From: Daphnia carinata
Taxonomy: Eukaryota > Arthropoda > Branchiopoda > Diplostraca > Daphniidae
Length of the DNA: 64,000 bases
Direction of reading: 5' to 3'
Assembly (NCBI RefSeq): GCF_022539665.2
Contig: NC_081336.1
Location: 4,108,221 to 4,172,220 of the forward strand
In this document: positions 31,861-49,222 of the stretch, piece after piece
Layout: each line of letters opens with the position of its first letter
Numbering within the stretch: position 1 is the stretch's first letter
Translations under genes and position numbers: made by a program
The notes under the pieces: model-generated
The model's input: the letters and a program-made list of their open reading frames with translations, nothing else
The model's database searches: none
Told to the model about the DNA's origin: nothing

Positions 31861-33217
31861 AAAGGAAGGGAGCCCAGATATGCACTTCAATTTTTTAAAT
31901 ATAAAATACCGTCTCGGGAATCCGAATGAAGTATAGAAAATATCATGTCATCCATCCAATCATTACAATTTATTCAGTGTCATGCCCCAACCAAGAATTT
32001 TTTCAGATCCAATGTTACTATTAACCTATGCTGAGAAAAGAAAAACATCACCATTAAGCATCTCAATTGTTGCTCATGTGACTTACATGACTTATAGATT
32101 CAACTTCTGGCAGAAGCTTGGGAAAGGCCATACAAATTGCAGATGAAAATCATTGTATAAGGCTCTTGAATGATAAAATAGCACCCCTAGAATGTTGCAT
32201 TGTTGATAGTTGTGTTCCCAGTATGCTGAAAATCCTTTCCTATTGGATAAATTTTTTTTTTTTAGATTAGACATGGTTGGCAAAAAGCAGGAGAAATGCT
32301 TTGTCATAAATTCAAAAAATTTTCAAGAAAATTCCTTTCAAACCTAAAAAGTCCATGTATGATGTTCATCGCTGCAATGCCAGTGAAGTGAAACATCTTT
32401 AGGGCCATTTAAGTACCCAGCTTCACCAACACTCTGAGCGTAAAGGACAAGTTGTTCTTTAGTAAAGGAAGCAGAATTCTTTGAGGCTTCTAGCTGTGAC
32501 AGAACTATAAAGGATTGCTGTTACACAGGATTCATTCACACAAGATGGTACTACTCATTAGACAATTTGCATACTCTATTACTTTACCTCATACCTTAAT
32601 GGTAATGCACTTTCAGTGTTTTTCAACTGTAGGCTCACTCTTCCATCCTGTAACACTTCCAGACTTGACTTGATCCCCGCTCAAATTCTGTGAATGCAAA
32701 ATAATAGCATTAAAAATACTTTTTCAATAGACAAAAAACCGAAAAGTACCTAATTCATGTTTTATGTTGAACTCGTGCTATTTCTGGGTTTCCGTACCAC
32801 ACCCATTTTCGGCAGTCTTTATGGCAATATTAATCAAAGCCACACGTCCCACTATGAAATGGATGTTGAAAAGCAAATAAAAACCTGTTGAGATGGATAT
32901 CAGGAGAATCAGAATAGATCTCAATCAACTTCAGTTATTCCCTTCCCTATAGTACTTAGTGACATAGCATAATAGATATACTTGCCTCAATTCAGAACCA
33001 TAGACCAACAGAAAAGAACACAGAAATGTAGCTGTGAAAGCAGATCACTTTAAAACACAGGATCAGGTATAGATCACCTAAGAGTAGACCTTAAATGCAA
33101 AGGCAAAAATATTGGGCACGATTGCAGTTTACCAAGCATAGTAGCAAAATAAAATAATTATCAAAGAAAAACATATCCACACTTGAGTTGCCGAATGGGT
33201 AAGTTCGATGCAATCTA

Positions 33218-33291
33218 TGGCAATCCGTTTTACCCGCTATCGACCGGTAGATGGCGATAGCAGTTAAACGGAAAAAAAGGCCGATATTTTT

Positions 33292-33322
<31 letters not shown>

Positions 33323-33340
33323 GTAAAACGGATTGCCATA
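33218..33340. repeat. 123-bp nested inverted end with T/G homopolymers
   Basis: A second copy of the terminal motif TATGGCAATCCGTTTTAC stands at 33218 in direct orientation to the left end and inverted to the right end at 33340. This makes a small foldback unit at the right terminus. It encloses a run of 15 T followed by 22 G (33287-33323). It may be a MITE-like derivative or a tandem terminal duplication. Confidence 0.75.
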
Positions 33341-34089
33341 AGGATATACTTAAAATTAAATGCTGATTAGTTTCCAATTATTAAATAGTAAGTAAACATT
33401 GTTACTCATACGAAGCTGAAAAATTGCAGATCATTTGGAATTATTTGTTCGGATGCAACGGTACGTTTTCTTTGATAATTTCCCAAGTCACCCGCTACGC
33501 GCATATATAATAACGGGCAAACTCGTGAACGCTTTTAGCGCAAAAAGGCATTGAGCGGACTTCCAATAAGGGTGGCTGTGCCAGGTTTCTATAACTCTTG
33601 TAATACCGTTGGTTTTACCAAAGTGACAAATGTATTAAATGAGGGAACGGGTAACACGTGATAAGCGTAATAAAGTGATCGCAGTTTTTACATCATAGTC
33701 TATCATCGAAATGGACATTTACAACGCGTTGACGATTACGTACGAACAGCTTTCTTCTGTGATGCATAATTTTTCTCGCTTTCTTTCTTGTTCATTTCTA
33801 TTTTTAAAAAGTGTTTGGTAACTTGTGGGCGAAAAAGAAAATGCCACAAGCCTACTCATACCAAATCTGATTAAATGCTGCTGTCTGATATCAGATTCTT
33901 TAGATTGTTGAATTTGTTAAATAATTTTGAATTTAAAAATTGGTTTGTGTATCAAAGATTTGTAGTCTACTGTTTTACCGTCTTCTGCTTACAATTTACA
34001 GGGGATTCCTCTGAAATGTAAGTAGTTAGACAACGCTAGCACTCCAAACAAGAATTCCATTAGTTTATTGGATACTGCTGAAAAATGTA
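33341..34089. other. Spacer between transposon and FIGNL1
   Basis: AT-rich, with no supported gene. Confidence 0.5.
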
Positions 34090-36596
34090 CTATTTGGCTG
34101 CACTACCGTAACGTTTATTCCAGTCCTCGTAAAGTTCTAAATCTTGACTGGAAACGCTGGCGCGAACTTGACATAAGGCTGCGTCGAAGTCCTCCTTGGT
34201 TATGGGTCGAACCTTAAAGAACGAAATTTAATTCGCATTTTAGTTTAGCACTCGCTTTTTTGCGTCAACGCTATACTTGATCAGGCGATATATGTTCAAT
34301 ATCACTCAGCGCAATCGAGCGAATTGGTCCATACGCAGCTTCTTTACATAAGTTGGTCATATCTGCACATGAGTATCCATCGGTTTGCCTGCAAATTAGG
34401 TCTGTTTCATCTTCGTCCAAGACATTACGTTGCTCAGCCATTAATAGATGAATAATTTGCTTTCTGGCTGCGAATTCCGGCAACGGTATACTGTCCATAA
34501 CAATAAAAAAGAAGATTGCAAATTCATATTTATCAGGCTGATATTGTTTAAGTTCCTTACTATAATCGTTTAACTAATCGCCTTCGGGCAGCTTCATCCA
34601 GCTCTTGTGGGCGATTTGTAGCACCGACTACTAAAAGACGATCTTCTTGACTCGTTGTAGCCCCATCCTAACATGTAAACAGCGTGAAAACATTTGAGCC
34701 ATTTTATAGAGTTCGTTGATAAAATACCAGTTGCACGAGAAACTCTGTTTTAATTCTGCGTGAGCTTTCATGTTCCGATTCCGACCGCTGGGATAACAAG
34801 GAGTCGATTTCATCAATAAAGATTACCGACGGTTGATTCACCCTAGATAAATCAAGTTTAAAATCTGAATTAGGAATTTAAAAAATTACAGATACGTACC
34901 TTGCAACAGCAAAAAGTGCCCGAACCATTTTTTCACCTTCACCAATCCATTTGGATGTCAATGAAGATGCACTGATACTAAAAAATGTTGATCGTGATTG
35001 ACTTGCAATACATTTACCTATAAGACAATTGAAATTTAGGAGACTTTTTCTCGTACAAATAAATATAACCCACCGATTAAGGTTTTCCCTGTACCAGGTG
35101 GCCCAAACAATAAAATACCTGCAGTTTTCAAGCACCAGTATTAATCGGCTTTAGTTAATGCGGAATTATAATTAATTAGGTTAAACACCATACCTCTCGG
35201 AGGACCCCGAAGTCCAGTAAAAATATCTGGTCGTAGCATAGGCCAAACAACAATTTCTTGTATAGTTTTTTTGGCGAATTCCAGTCCGGCTATGTCGTCC
35301 CAATTGACTGGTGATCCGTTATCCATGATTTCGTTCTCAATCAGCTCAATCATTCGTGGTTCAATGTTTTTCAGTCTTTCGTCTGTTAAAATGGATTTTG
35401 GCAAAAGTTTAGATCAAAATTATTACATGCAATTATACCAATTATTTTTTCTTCATTATTTCCACTAGATTTTGTTTCGACATTGTTGGTTTCGCTTTCA
35501 TTGGTTTTGGCATCTTTAATAGGAAGAATGAATGGACTGTTAAGCCCACGGCGAAGTCCAAGAGACTTCGTTCGAGATCCGTGGGTAGGCTCATTCGAAG
35601 TCGAACTACTACTACCACCAGCATTTTTCTTTTTTTGATCTACAATCTAAAAGGATTCCCATGGTATTTTTATTGTAGGTTCTATACATCTATTTTATTC
35701 TATAAAAATAAATTTTGATATCAGCATTTACTTACTAACTGTTCTTTTGCTGTACGGAACGGATTAGGCTTAACAATTTCTTCCGGTTTTGTTTCAGAAT
35801 TCGTTGGACATTTGATCTGTGGACTTACTTTTGACGACGTTGGGTATACCTTTGTCGCAATGACTTCGGCTCGTTTTTCAGATATACTAGAAAGCCTCAC
35901 TTGTGGATTAGGTGGCACAGGTTTCTGCAGTTTCACATTGAGTTTGAATCCTGGTTCACATGGCTTTAGTTTAGTAACCTGTAACTTAGCTGATCTTTCC
36001 TCTTCATTTTTATTTCTTTCAAGTTGAACAGAAAATTCCAATGCTTTCTCGAAATCCTGGATGTTGTTCAGTCCTCCTCTGCTTTTACTTAAATCATTTT
36101 CAAGTCCTTGAAAGATACTTGTATTCCTGATATCTTTCAGGCTCCACTGCTTACTTTCTATTTTTTTAAATTTTAGTTTTAATTGTCTAAAAACAAAATT
36201 TTAGTTTTGTAAATACCGTTTTTTGAAGAGCTTGAAAGTGACAGAGCTCCTCTCGAGAAGTTGTCTAATCCTCTAGAAAGATCCTGTTCATCCACAATCT
36301 TGAAATACTTTTGTATTTGTAAATTGTACAAAGTTGAAGAATCTGAAGGGTTTTCGTCACTGTAAATAATAACAGTTAACATATTACTAGCCATGTGAAA
36401 CACAGAGAAACTGTTGAACAAACATTGTTCCTGAATTTGATACATAATAGAGCTGGGACAGGATTTTCCTTTGAATGTCAGCTCTGAGGCTGAGACTAGT
36501 TTTTCCATTAGATGCTTTGATGTCTTCAAACACTAAGGATTCGAAAACGTGCTGAAAATTTGCATTTAATTCATCGGTCGGACTCTGACTTGCCAT
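34090..36596 (-). CDS. FIGNL1: Fidgetin-like protein 1, AAA ATPase
   Basis: A nuclear AAA ATPase that in other animals acts with RAD51 in homologous recombination. Eleven exons join in phase to 618 residues: 36596-36424, 36359-36217, 36157-35736, 35646-35439, 35382-35194, 35118-35074, 35017-34900, 34842-34728, 34667-34561, 34490-34277, 34212-34090. The C-terminal AAA module is strongly conserved: [20 protein letters not shown], Walker [28 protein letters not shown], Walker [33 protein letters not shown] and the C-terminal [17 protein letters not shown]. The middle contains the family block [16 protein letters not shown]. The N-terminal part is poorly conserved. The first exon donor (AT/GTTTGT) is weak and is the least certain border. 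Confidence 0.93.
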
Positions 36597-36910
36597 AGTT
36601 TTTTATTCCCTGTTCGCAGGTTGTATTTGTACTTCTGTATTTTCGTGGCATATGCAGCAAAGACGTTGCCTAGTGTTTTATGTTTAAAAATTTCATTGAA
36701 TAGTAATTTAAACTATTTACAAGGTATTTTAGTAAGCCTAAATAATTCTAAAACAGTTTTTCATGTGTAACTCGATTCATTAATAGTTAATAGGTTAATT
36801 TAATTTATATATTTGGCATTGAAATGTAAGGCTTGGTAGAAGAGCCTGTTTAGGAACCACCTTCTATATTTAGATCACAATACTGTGACGTCACTTTTCT
36901 GTCCAACAAA
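36597..36910. promoter_or_regulatory. Shared divergent promoter region FIGNL1 / NDUFA6
   Basis: The two genes start 314 bp apart and run in opposite directions. The spacer is AT-rich and has no TATA box in a good position for either gene, as is usual for housekeeping genes. TGACGTCA at about 36888 is a CRE/ATF-like palindrome, placed 20 bp before the NDUFA6 ATG. Confidence 0.6.
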
Positions 36911-37347
36911 ATGGCTTCAACTGCTGGAAATGTTATTAAAACTGGCGTTAAACAAGTGAGACCACTTTTATCTGTTGATAATGCCGAGGCCCGAAAACGT
37001 GTACTTAATTTGTATAAGGCCTGGTATCGCCAGGTTCCATACATAGGTAATTCATTTGTCTGTACAAACAGTACTTTTTCCATAAACATCTGACCATTTC
37101 AGTGTTGGAGTACGATATCCCAAAAAATGAATCCCAATGTCGGGCCAAGCTGCGAGAGGAATTTGAGAAAAACCGACATGTAAAAGACGTAAGAGTTATA
37201 GACATGCTGGTGGTCAAAGGCCAGATGGAACTTGTTGAAACTGTGAAACGATGGAAGCAGAAGGGGCATGTTATGAGCTACTTCAAGGCACCCATCAATC
37301 CTAAACCCAAGGACTTTTTATCTAAATTCCTTGCAGGCAATGTCTGA
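36911..37347 (+). CDS. NDUFA6: NADH dehydrogenase alpha subcomplex subunit 6 (LYR protein)
   Basis: An accessory subunit of respiratory complex I in the mitochondrial inner membrane; it belongs to the LYR family and binds the acyl-carrier protein. Two exons (36911-37046 and 37103-37347) give 126 residues, the usual size. Landmarks: the [12 protein letters not shown] motif (LYK in place of LYR), [35 protein letters not shown] and the C-terminal [10 protein letters not shown]. The intron is 56 bp. Confidence 0.93.
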
Positions 37348-37727
37348 GTTACCAGAACATCTGTATAGCCATCTCTAAGGTGGAGAATAGTGTATAGAGG
37401 ATAATAAAACAATGCCAAGGTTTACAAAACAAAAATAATTTTTATTCTTTGTTTTTCATTTCTGATGACATAAAAATATTCATTTAAACTCAGCATTGCA
37501 CTTTGCAATGTCAGCTTGACAGTGTAACAATTGCATTATAGGAATACCAATGAAGGAGTTAAAGTTAAATATATGTTAAGAAACCTTGTGTCCTGAAATA
37601 TTGGTATTTTCATAAAAATATTTTACAGCTATCAGCAGGAGATCTGAAGTCAAAAGTAAAACCAAAGGTTATTTGGGCAATGATGAATGATGTATTCCAA
37701 GACATCATTTGCAGTTCTTCTTACAAG
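37348..37727. other. Convergent spacer NDUFA6 / TRMT61A
   Basis: The two genes end towards each other. The spacer has an AATAAAACA polyadenylation-type site near 37404 for NDUFA6 and AT-rich sequence for the other 3-prime end. Confidence 0.5.
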
Positions 37728-38851
37728 CTAAATTTGTATATTCGACTGTCGCGGCCACGTCGCGAACGTTAGATAGCCAGTATGCCCAGCCATTTGCAAA
37801 GCCGGGAGTAGTGCTCGAAATTTACGACCTTCTTTCTTCACATTCCCTTCACAGCCCTGTAATAAAAAAAAAATAAAAATAATAGAAACTGATATCTATA
37901 TGAATCCATGAAGACTTACTTTGTCTGTTGTTTGAGAAAAGGAAAAATTATAGTCATCTACATCAGGAAGGGTAATGTTCTTTACTTGAAATTCTCTCTG
38001 TAAGCATTCCATTGTTTCTATACATTTAAAACCATTAGCCACTAGGGCTTCACAGGTTTTTTGAGTTTGCTCAATGCATGGGGAAAAGGTGCATATTCTT
38101 CCACCTGACCACATAAAAAGGTCACCAAATCAAATGTCAAATTGGAACAAACCAAACCAATTACCAGAATTTTTTAAAGCTTTAACTGCATGTGAAATTG
38201 CAAGCCATGGGTTGGGGAGATCTAAAAAGACAGCATCAGCTGTGTCTTCCAAATCAAAACCATCTTTACATGCATCTCTCTGTTTTGCCGTAACAAATTT
38301 TTCCAAGCCATGGTCTGAAAACTCTTTTGTCACAATCTCAACTCTCTGTTGATGAAAATCAAATGTATGCAGATGACCTGTAGGAGCAATAGCTCTTATG
38401 ATAGCATGCGAAAGGGATCCACTGCCAGTTCCTGTAAAATACCAACACTTCAAATTACTTTATGATTATTTGCTTATTGCAACAACTGAAAAATACCTGA
38501 TTCAACAACAATTGAGCCAGCTTTTAAATCCAGCTGCATTACAATCAAGCTGATGTCAGGTGTGTACAAAATTTGTGTTCGATGGGGAAGGTTTAACGTC
38601 CAGAGTTCTGGTGTTGGATGTAGAAGGTAACCCCATCCTCTTGAAAATTGCACTTTATGTCCAAACTTTTTTCCCACAAGATCTTGAACTTTCAGGGCAC
38701 CATACGCAGTTTGAAAAACATTTTCGACCATTTCACCTTTTTTGGAGGCAATTAAAGGTTTTACCTGTATAGTATACATCGCTTGTGGATTTACATATAT
38801 AATAACGGTATCTCCGTCTTCAACAGTATCTTTGGTCTTCGCGAAACTCAT
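37728..38851 (-). CDS. TRMT61A: tRNA (adenine58-N1)-methyltransferase catalytic subunit
   Basis: With TRMT6 it makes m1A58 in the T-loop of nuclear-encoded tRNAs. Four exons (38851-38497, 38431-38165, 38104-37920, 37856-37728) join in phase to 311 residues. S-adenosylmethionine site: [20 protein letters not shown]. Other landmarks: [13 protein letters not shown], the catalytic-region [12 protein letters not shown] and [17 protein letters not shown]. The N-terminal part ([31 protein letters not shown]) fits the family. The C-terminal tail [10 protein letters not shown] matches the usual HTGYLTFAT ending. Confidence 0.95.
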
Positions 38852-39749
38852 CTTCTTTCCTCGATTATTACACTAACAGAAATGTTTTAAATTTAATCAC
38901 GTACTAACACGTGGGTCAAATGACAACTAACAAGTTTTTTCCTTCGGAACCATGGCCTACACGATACTATTACAGTGGTTTAGTATTAGTGACTCAGTAA
39001 ACCGTTTTCGCCAACTAATGGTTGATATATCGTGGAAAACACCATGGAAAACACCGTGGAATAACCTCATCCCTTCTCTGAGGGGAGGAGTGATTCTTAC
39101 GGTACTACATTTTGGAAAACCCCTGTGTACTGTACGTACGACCCATCAGACTTACCGCTTGCCAATCGAAAATTTCTTGGGCGATAATCGTCTGCTCCAC
39201 TTTTGATGATCGTCAAAAAATAGTAATAATTCGGCGATTATATGCATGTTTTTTTGTTTAAGATTTCTATTTTCAATTAATTTTTACCGATTGTTTTTCA
39301 TTTGGGTAGCATTTCGCAAAAGCTTAATTTAGTGGCGTAACTCATACCCATAGCGCTTAGGTTAACTGGAATTACTTTTGAATCTTGATCAATGAAGTGA
39401 ACCACGATTCTTAAACTAATGATGAAAGTTTATTTTATAGTTTCCCAGGTTATCATGGCTTTGTGAGGCGTAAAGTTGCGTCAAACGAAGGCAACTTCGA
39501 TGAAGGGATCGCTTTACCATAGGGGATTTGAGCCGTGAATCCAAGGTAACTTATAGCAGATAAAACAATAGTAAGATTCAGAGACGGTGAGCTCTGGTTT
39601 AACATTCTGGATAACTTCAAATTTCTTTTTTCTTGACCAAGGACGGTGAAGTGATCACTCGATACAGAACTGGAGGTTTACATATGGAGGAGCAACTAGG
39701 GGTATAAATTTTCAAAGTACTAAACAACACCTAATAGATGCATAAATAT
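38852..39749. other. Spacer between TRMT61A and ARFGEF
   Basis: No gene is supported. A short imperfect repeat (TGGAAAACACC twice) lies at about 39034-39058. Confidence 0.5.
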
Positions 39750-46220
<6,471 letters not shown>

Positions 46221-46863
46221 TTTGCTGAGATCCCCGGAAAGGATGCGCATGATTTCACGGCCACAAATGAGACATTATTATTTCATAACTATAACCCAAC
46301 AGCACTCACGCTCGTGGATGAAAATGTACACGTTTGCAACAATATTCCTATTAAGAAAAACGACACATCACTAGAGGAATATACAATCAGTGTTAGACCA
46401 GGTCTAAACAGCTGTTTTTGACGTGTCTTGTCATCAACTCTCATACAAGGATGCCATATATACGTATTTGGCTATTTTGCAGACGTCCCTCCGCCCCCTC
46501 TGTCTCTGTCCGACCGTTCCTCGGTTCTCGTCCCCTTTAAATCCGTTTTATGTAAAAAAAAAAAAAATTAAAACCCGCCCGTTCTTTTTGGAATTTACAT
46601 GGCTGGTTGATAAACAAGTAAGAACCTTTCTTGATTTGCTCCCACCTCCCATGAAACACCATACATTCTTTGAAGCTTGATTTATTTAAGAAAACAGTGT
46701 ATTGGGGTCTGACATCTATGACGTGATCACACATGAAAATATTACAGAATGGAGCAATCTTTTTCAATGACTGGAGATGCCGTGTGGCGTCAACATACCC
46801 ATAGATCAAGTCAGAATGATAAGCGCACTTTTGGTAGGAAAAAAAACAATTGTAAACCGAAAA
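46221..46863. other. Spacer between ARFGEF start and TMEM104 end
   Basis: Holds the ARFGEF promoter (both genes run leftwards). There is a run of 14 A at about 46554 and no supported gene. Confidence 0.5.
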
Positions 46864-49222
46864 CTATTTGTTAGCCATCACATGATTATAGGTGACGAAA
46901 CCGATACTGGCACCGGCCCAAAGCAAGACGAACAATATAAAACATACATGCTTGAACGGTGATGCAAATACGTTGCGTACTTGGTCTTGAGGGAATTCTT
47001 TCTTCAGCTCCCTACGAGCATAGAAGGCTAACAGAGCGGGAATAACATACTGCACTCCAGCACCGGCATATGAACCCGTAATTCCTACCAGAAATGAAAT
47101 ATCGCTCGTGACGATCGCTAACACAGTCGGAGGAATCAGAGCCAAGAGCGGGAAAAGCAACCGACGAACAAAAAAACTGTAGTCGGCTTCATCGTTACGT
47201 AAAAACAGTTGTTTCAGATTATTGCGTAAAGTTATGGTAATAATAGGAAAAGATGTACTAAGTGTAAAAACGGGAAACAGCGTCAGAAAATAGAAAAGAA
47301 TTTGTTGAGCCATGGAGACTGCTTCTAAATATAATATTAAATTATTACAGCATGCTTAACTGGAAAAAAAAAATGTGATAAGACAGTTTATCAAACCTTC
47401 GGGCACGACGACAGCAAGAACGGTAGCGGTAAGATTGCCGGACGGGCCGTGCGGACAACGATTAGGAATAAAATTTAGGGTATAGAGATCCTCCAGATGA
47501 GGGAATGCAAATATGCCCGTAAATCCAAGCAAGAGATAGAATCCAGCAATCAATGTATAATCTAACGCCAGTAGTTTGTAAAGGCCACGTTTGGGAGAGA
47601 TGGGTGTCACCAAAGACGGTAAAGACTAGGAGTTTTATGTAAAACAGGAATAGTTGATATACCAGGCAAAGAAAATGACGATTAATTTTGAAAATTTACG
47701 TGATGGCACATGAAAGAATAGACACAGGCGCCAAACAGATTAGGCAGGCCATTTACATTGGCAACAGACGGATGGCCCTGGTCTTGCTTTGGTGAACTGA
47801 GCAGTCGTATACAGGCTAACACGATCATTGCAATGAAAGCTAAAAATATAAGATTAGGGATTTTATCAAGCGCAAAAGTAAAATTTTCCGCGATACAGAA
47901 AGTAGCCTTACCAGTCCAGCGTACGATGCCAGTCAGAATTTGGAGAAATAATGTTTTCTGAACATTGAAAAACCCGAATGCTCCAATCACAGTTACAAAA
48001 ATACTCTGTCAATCAAATCACATATGCGTAATAAAAATTTGAAATTAGGAAACACAACGTGAATGGCATACCAAAAAAATGCGATAGGCATTGTCGCGGC
48101 TAAGATCATATCCTTCCCAGCAGGCAACGGTGCCGTTGAGCGTTTCATTACAAGGCAAATCGATTGGAAAATAAGTACACGCAGTGTCACGAAGAGATTT
48201 TCCCACTGCAGCTCCGTATATTGCCAAGTCACCGTATAAATAAATCGTGATGCAAACGAAGAATAACACTGAACCAGCTACATGTTTGAAAAAATAAGTT
48301 TGTAAAAATATTTCTTTCATACTGTACGCTACACAATGTTCACTTACCACTGTTGAAGAACATGCTAGCCAATTTGCCCTGCAAATAGATTTATTTAAAT
48401 TGTATTTTTTTTTTTTTTTCTTTTTTTTAATTAGGCTACTGAAATACGACTTTTACCATTTCAATGGTTTCCTTAATGTCACACTCTTCCAAATCGTTTT
48501 GCGGAGAGAGTAATACCATGTCTGACGTCCCATTTATGGCAGAAGATTGGATGTGATCATCATCTTCGGATTGCATAATTGCGGAATATAAGTTAGGATT
48601 ACGGTGCGAAGTGCGCTTTTTTCGCACTTTAACCCTCTCTAGCTACGTCAAGCACATTTTAAAAGCCAAATATAAGATAAATAATTGACCAAACGCTAGG
48701 CCAAATTCTGTATTCAGTACCAGACTTTTGGTTGGTGATGATGATGCAGATGAGTCCGAATCCTCTTGGCCAGAATTCAAACGTTCCATACTTTCTTTCT
48801 TGCTCAACAATTTAGCTCGCTTATTCCGTGCAATGGCATTTGCTGCGGCCATAGATTCCACGACGAAAGTTAAAGTCATGTAACTGAATACAAAACATAC
48901 GGTTATTGGCAAACGATTACATAACTACTAATATTCTTGATATTGGATTGACAGTTCCAAATTATATCCAACCATTTTAAGAAAAACTTTACTAAGGCCT
49001 GACCTGATAGCTGACAGTGCTAGAATAACACAAAGACTAATGATCCATCCTGCATTTGAAAATGCAGCAGGCAAAGTCAAAGCTCCAGTGCCAACTATCA
49101 AATTGAAAACATATATCAATCCTATCTGTAAAAAAAACTTTGGTTAAATAGAGTTCTTAATTGCAAATCTTTTTTTCTTTTACAGATGGTGGGTATGTTG
49201 AGGTTTCCGAATCTCTTGCCAT
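46864..49222 (-). CDS. TMEM104: Transmembrane protein 104 (amino-acid transporter-like)
   Basis: A multi-pass protein distantly related to amino-acid/auxin permeases; its transport substrate is not established. Ten exons join in phase to 555 residues: 49222-49184, 49125-49004, 48883-48721, 48642-48457, 48378-48348, 48276-48072, 48003-47912, 47839-47700, 47625-47397, 47324-46864. Landmarks: IGLIYVFNLIVGTGALTLP, SYMTLTFVVESMAAANA, YLYGDLAIYGAAV, GAFGFFNVQKT, LFGACVYSFMCHH, LVTPISPKRG and GITGSYAGAGVQYVIPALLA. At least eight hydrophobic segments are visible. It is longer than the human protein because of an acidic, Ser-rich cytosolic loop after the second membrane segment. Confidence 0.93.

Larger units (their letters stand above)
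29275..32811. repeat. 3.5-kb near-perfect palindrome
   Basis: From about 29275 rightwards, and from about 32811 leftwards, the sequences are reverse complements of each other for about 1.5 kb at very high identity, with few substitutions and small indels. The central 500 bp (about 30785-31290) are more diverged but pair again over the last 100 bp next to a small loop near 31021-31040. The outer borders are sharp: the left arm begins inside the last exon of the coiled-coil gene, and the right arm ends at CCATTTTC. Confidence 0.93.
28531..33340. mobile_element. 4.8-kb TIR transposon-like element with internal palindrome
   Basis: The left end TATGGCAATCCGTTTTAC (28531-28548) is the exact inverse of the right end at 33323-33340. 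Both termini begin and end in TA, compatible with a TA target duplication. Similarity between the ends resumes about 80 bp inside (GCCATCTACCG), so the inverted ends span roughly 90-120 bp with variable homopolymer filling. The interior holds a small spliced gene (28731-29307) and a 3.5-kb palindrome. No transposase motif was recognised, so the superfamily is not assigned and the element may be non-autonomous. Confidence 0.75.

Noticed and set aside
29738-32307. Minus-strand frames of 71-76 codons near both ends of the palindrome
   Set aside because: They lie in mirror-image sequence, begin and end at A/T runs and differ between arms by frame. No transposase motif.
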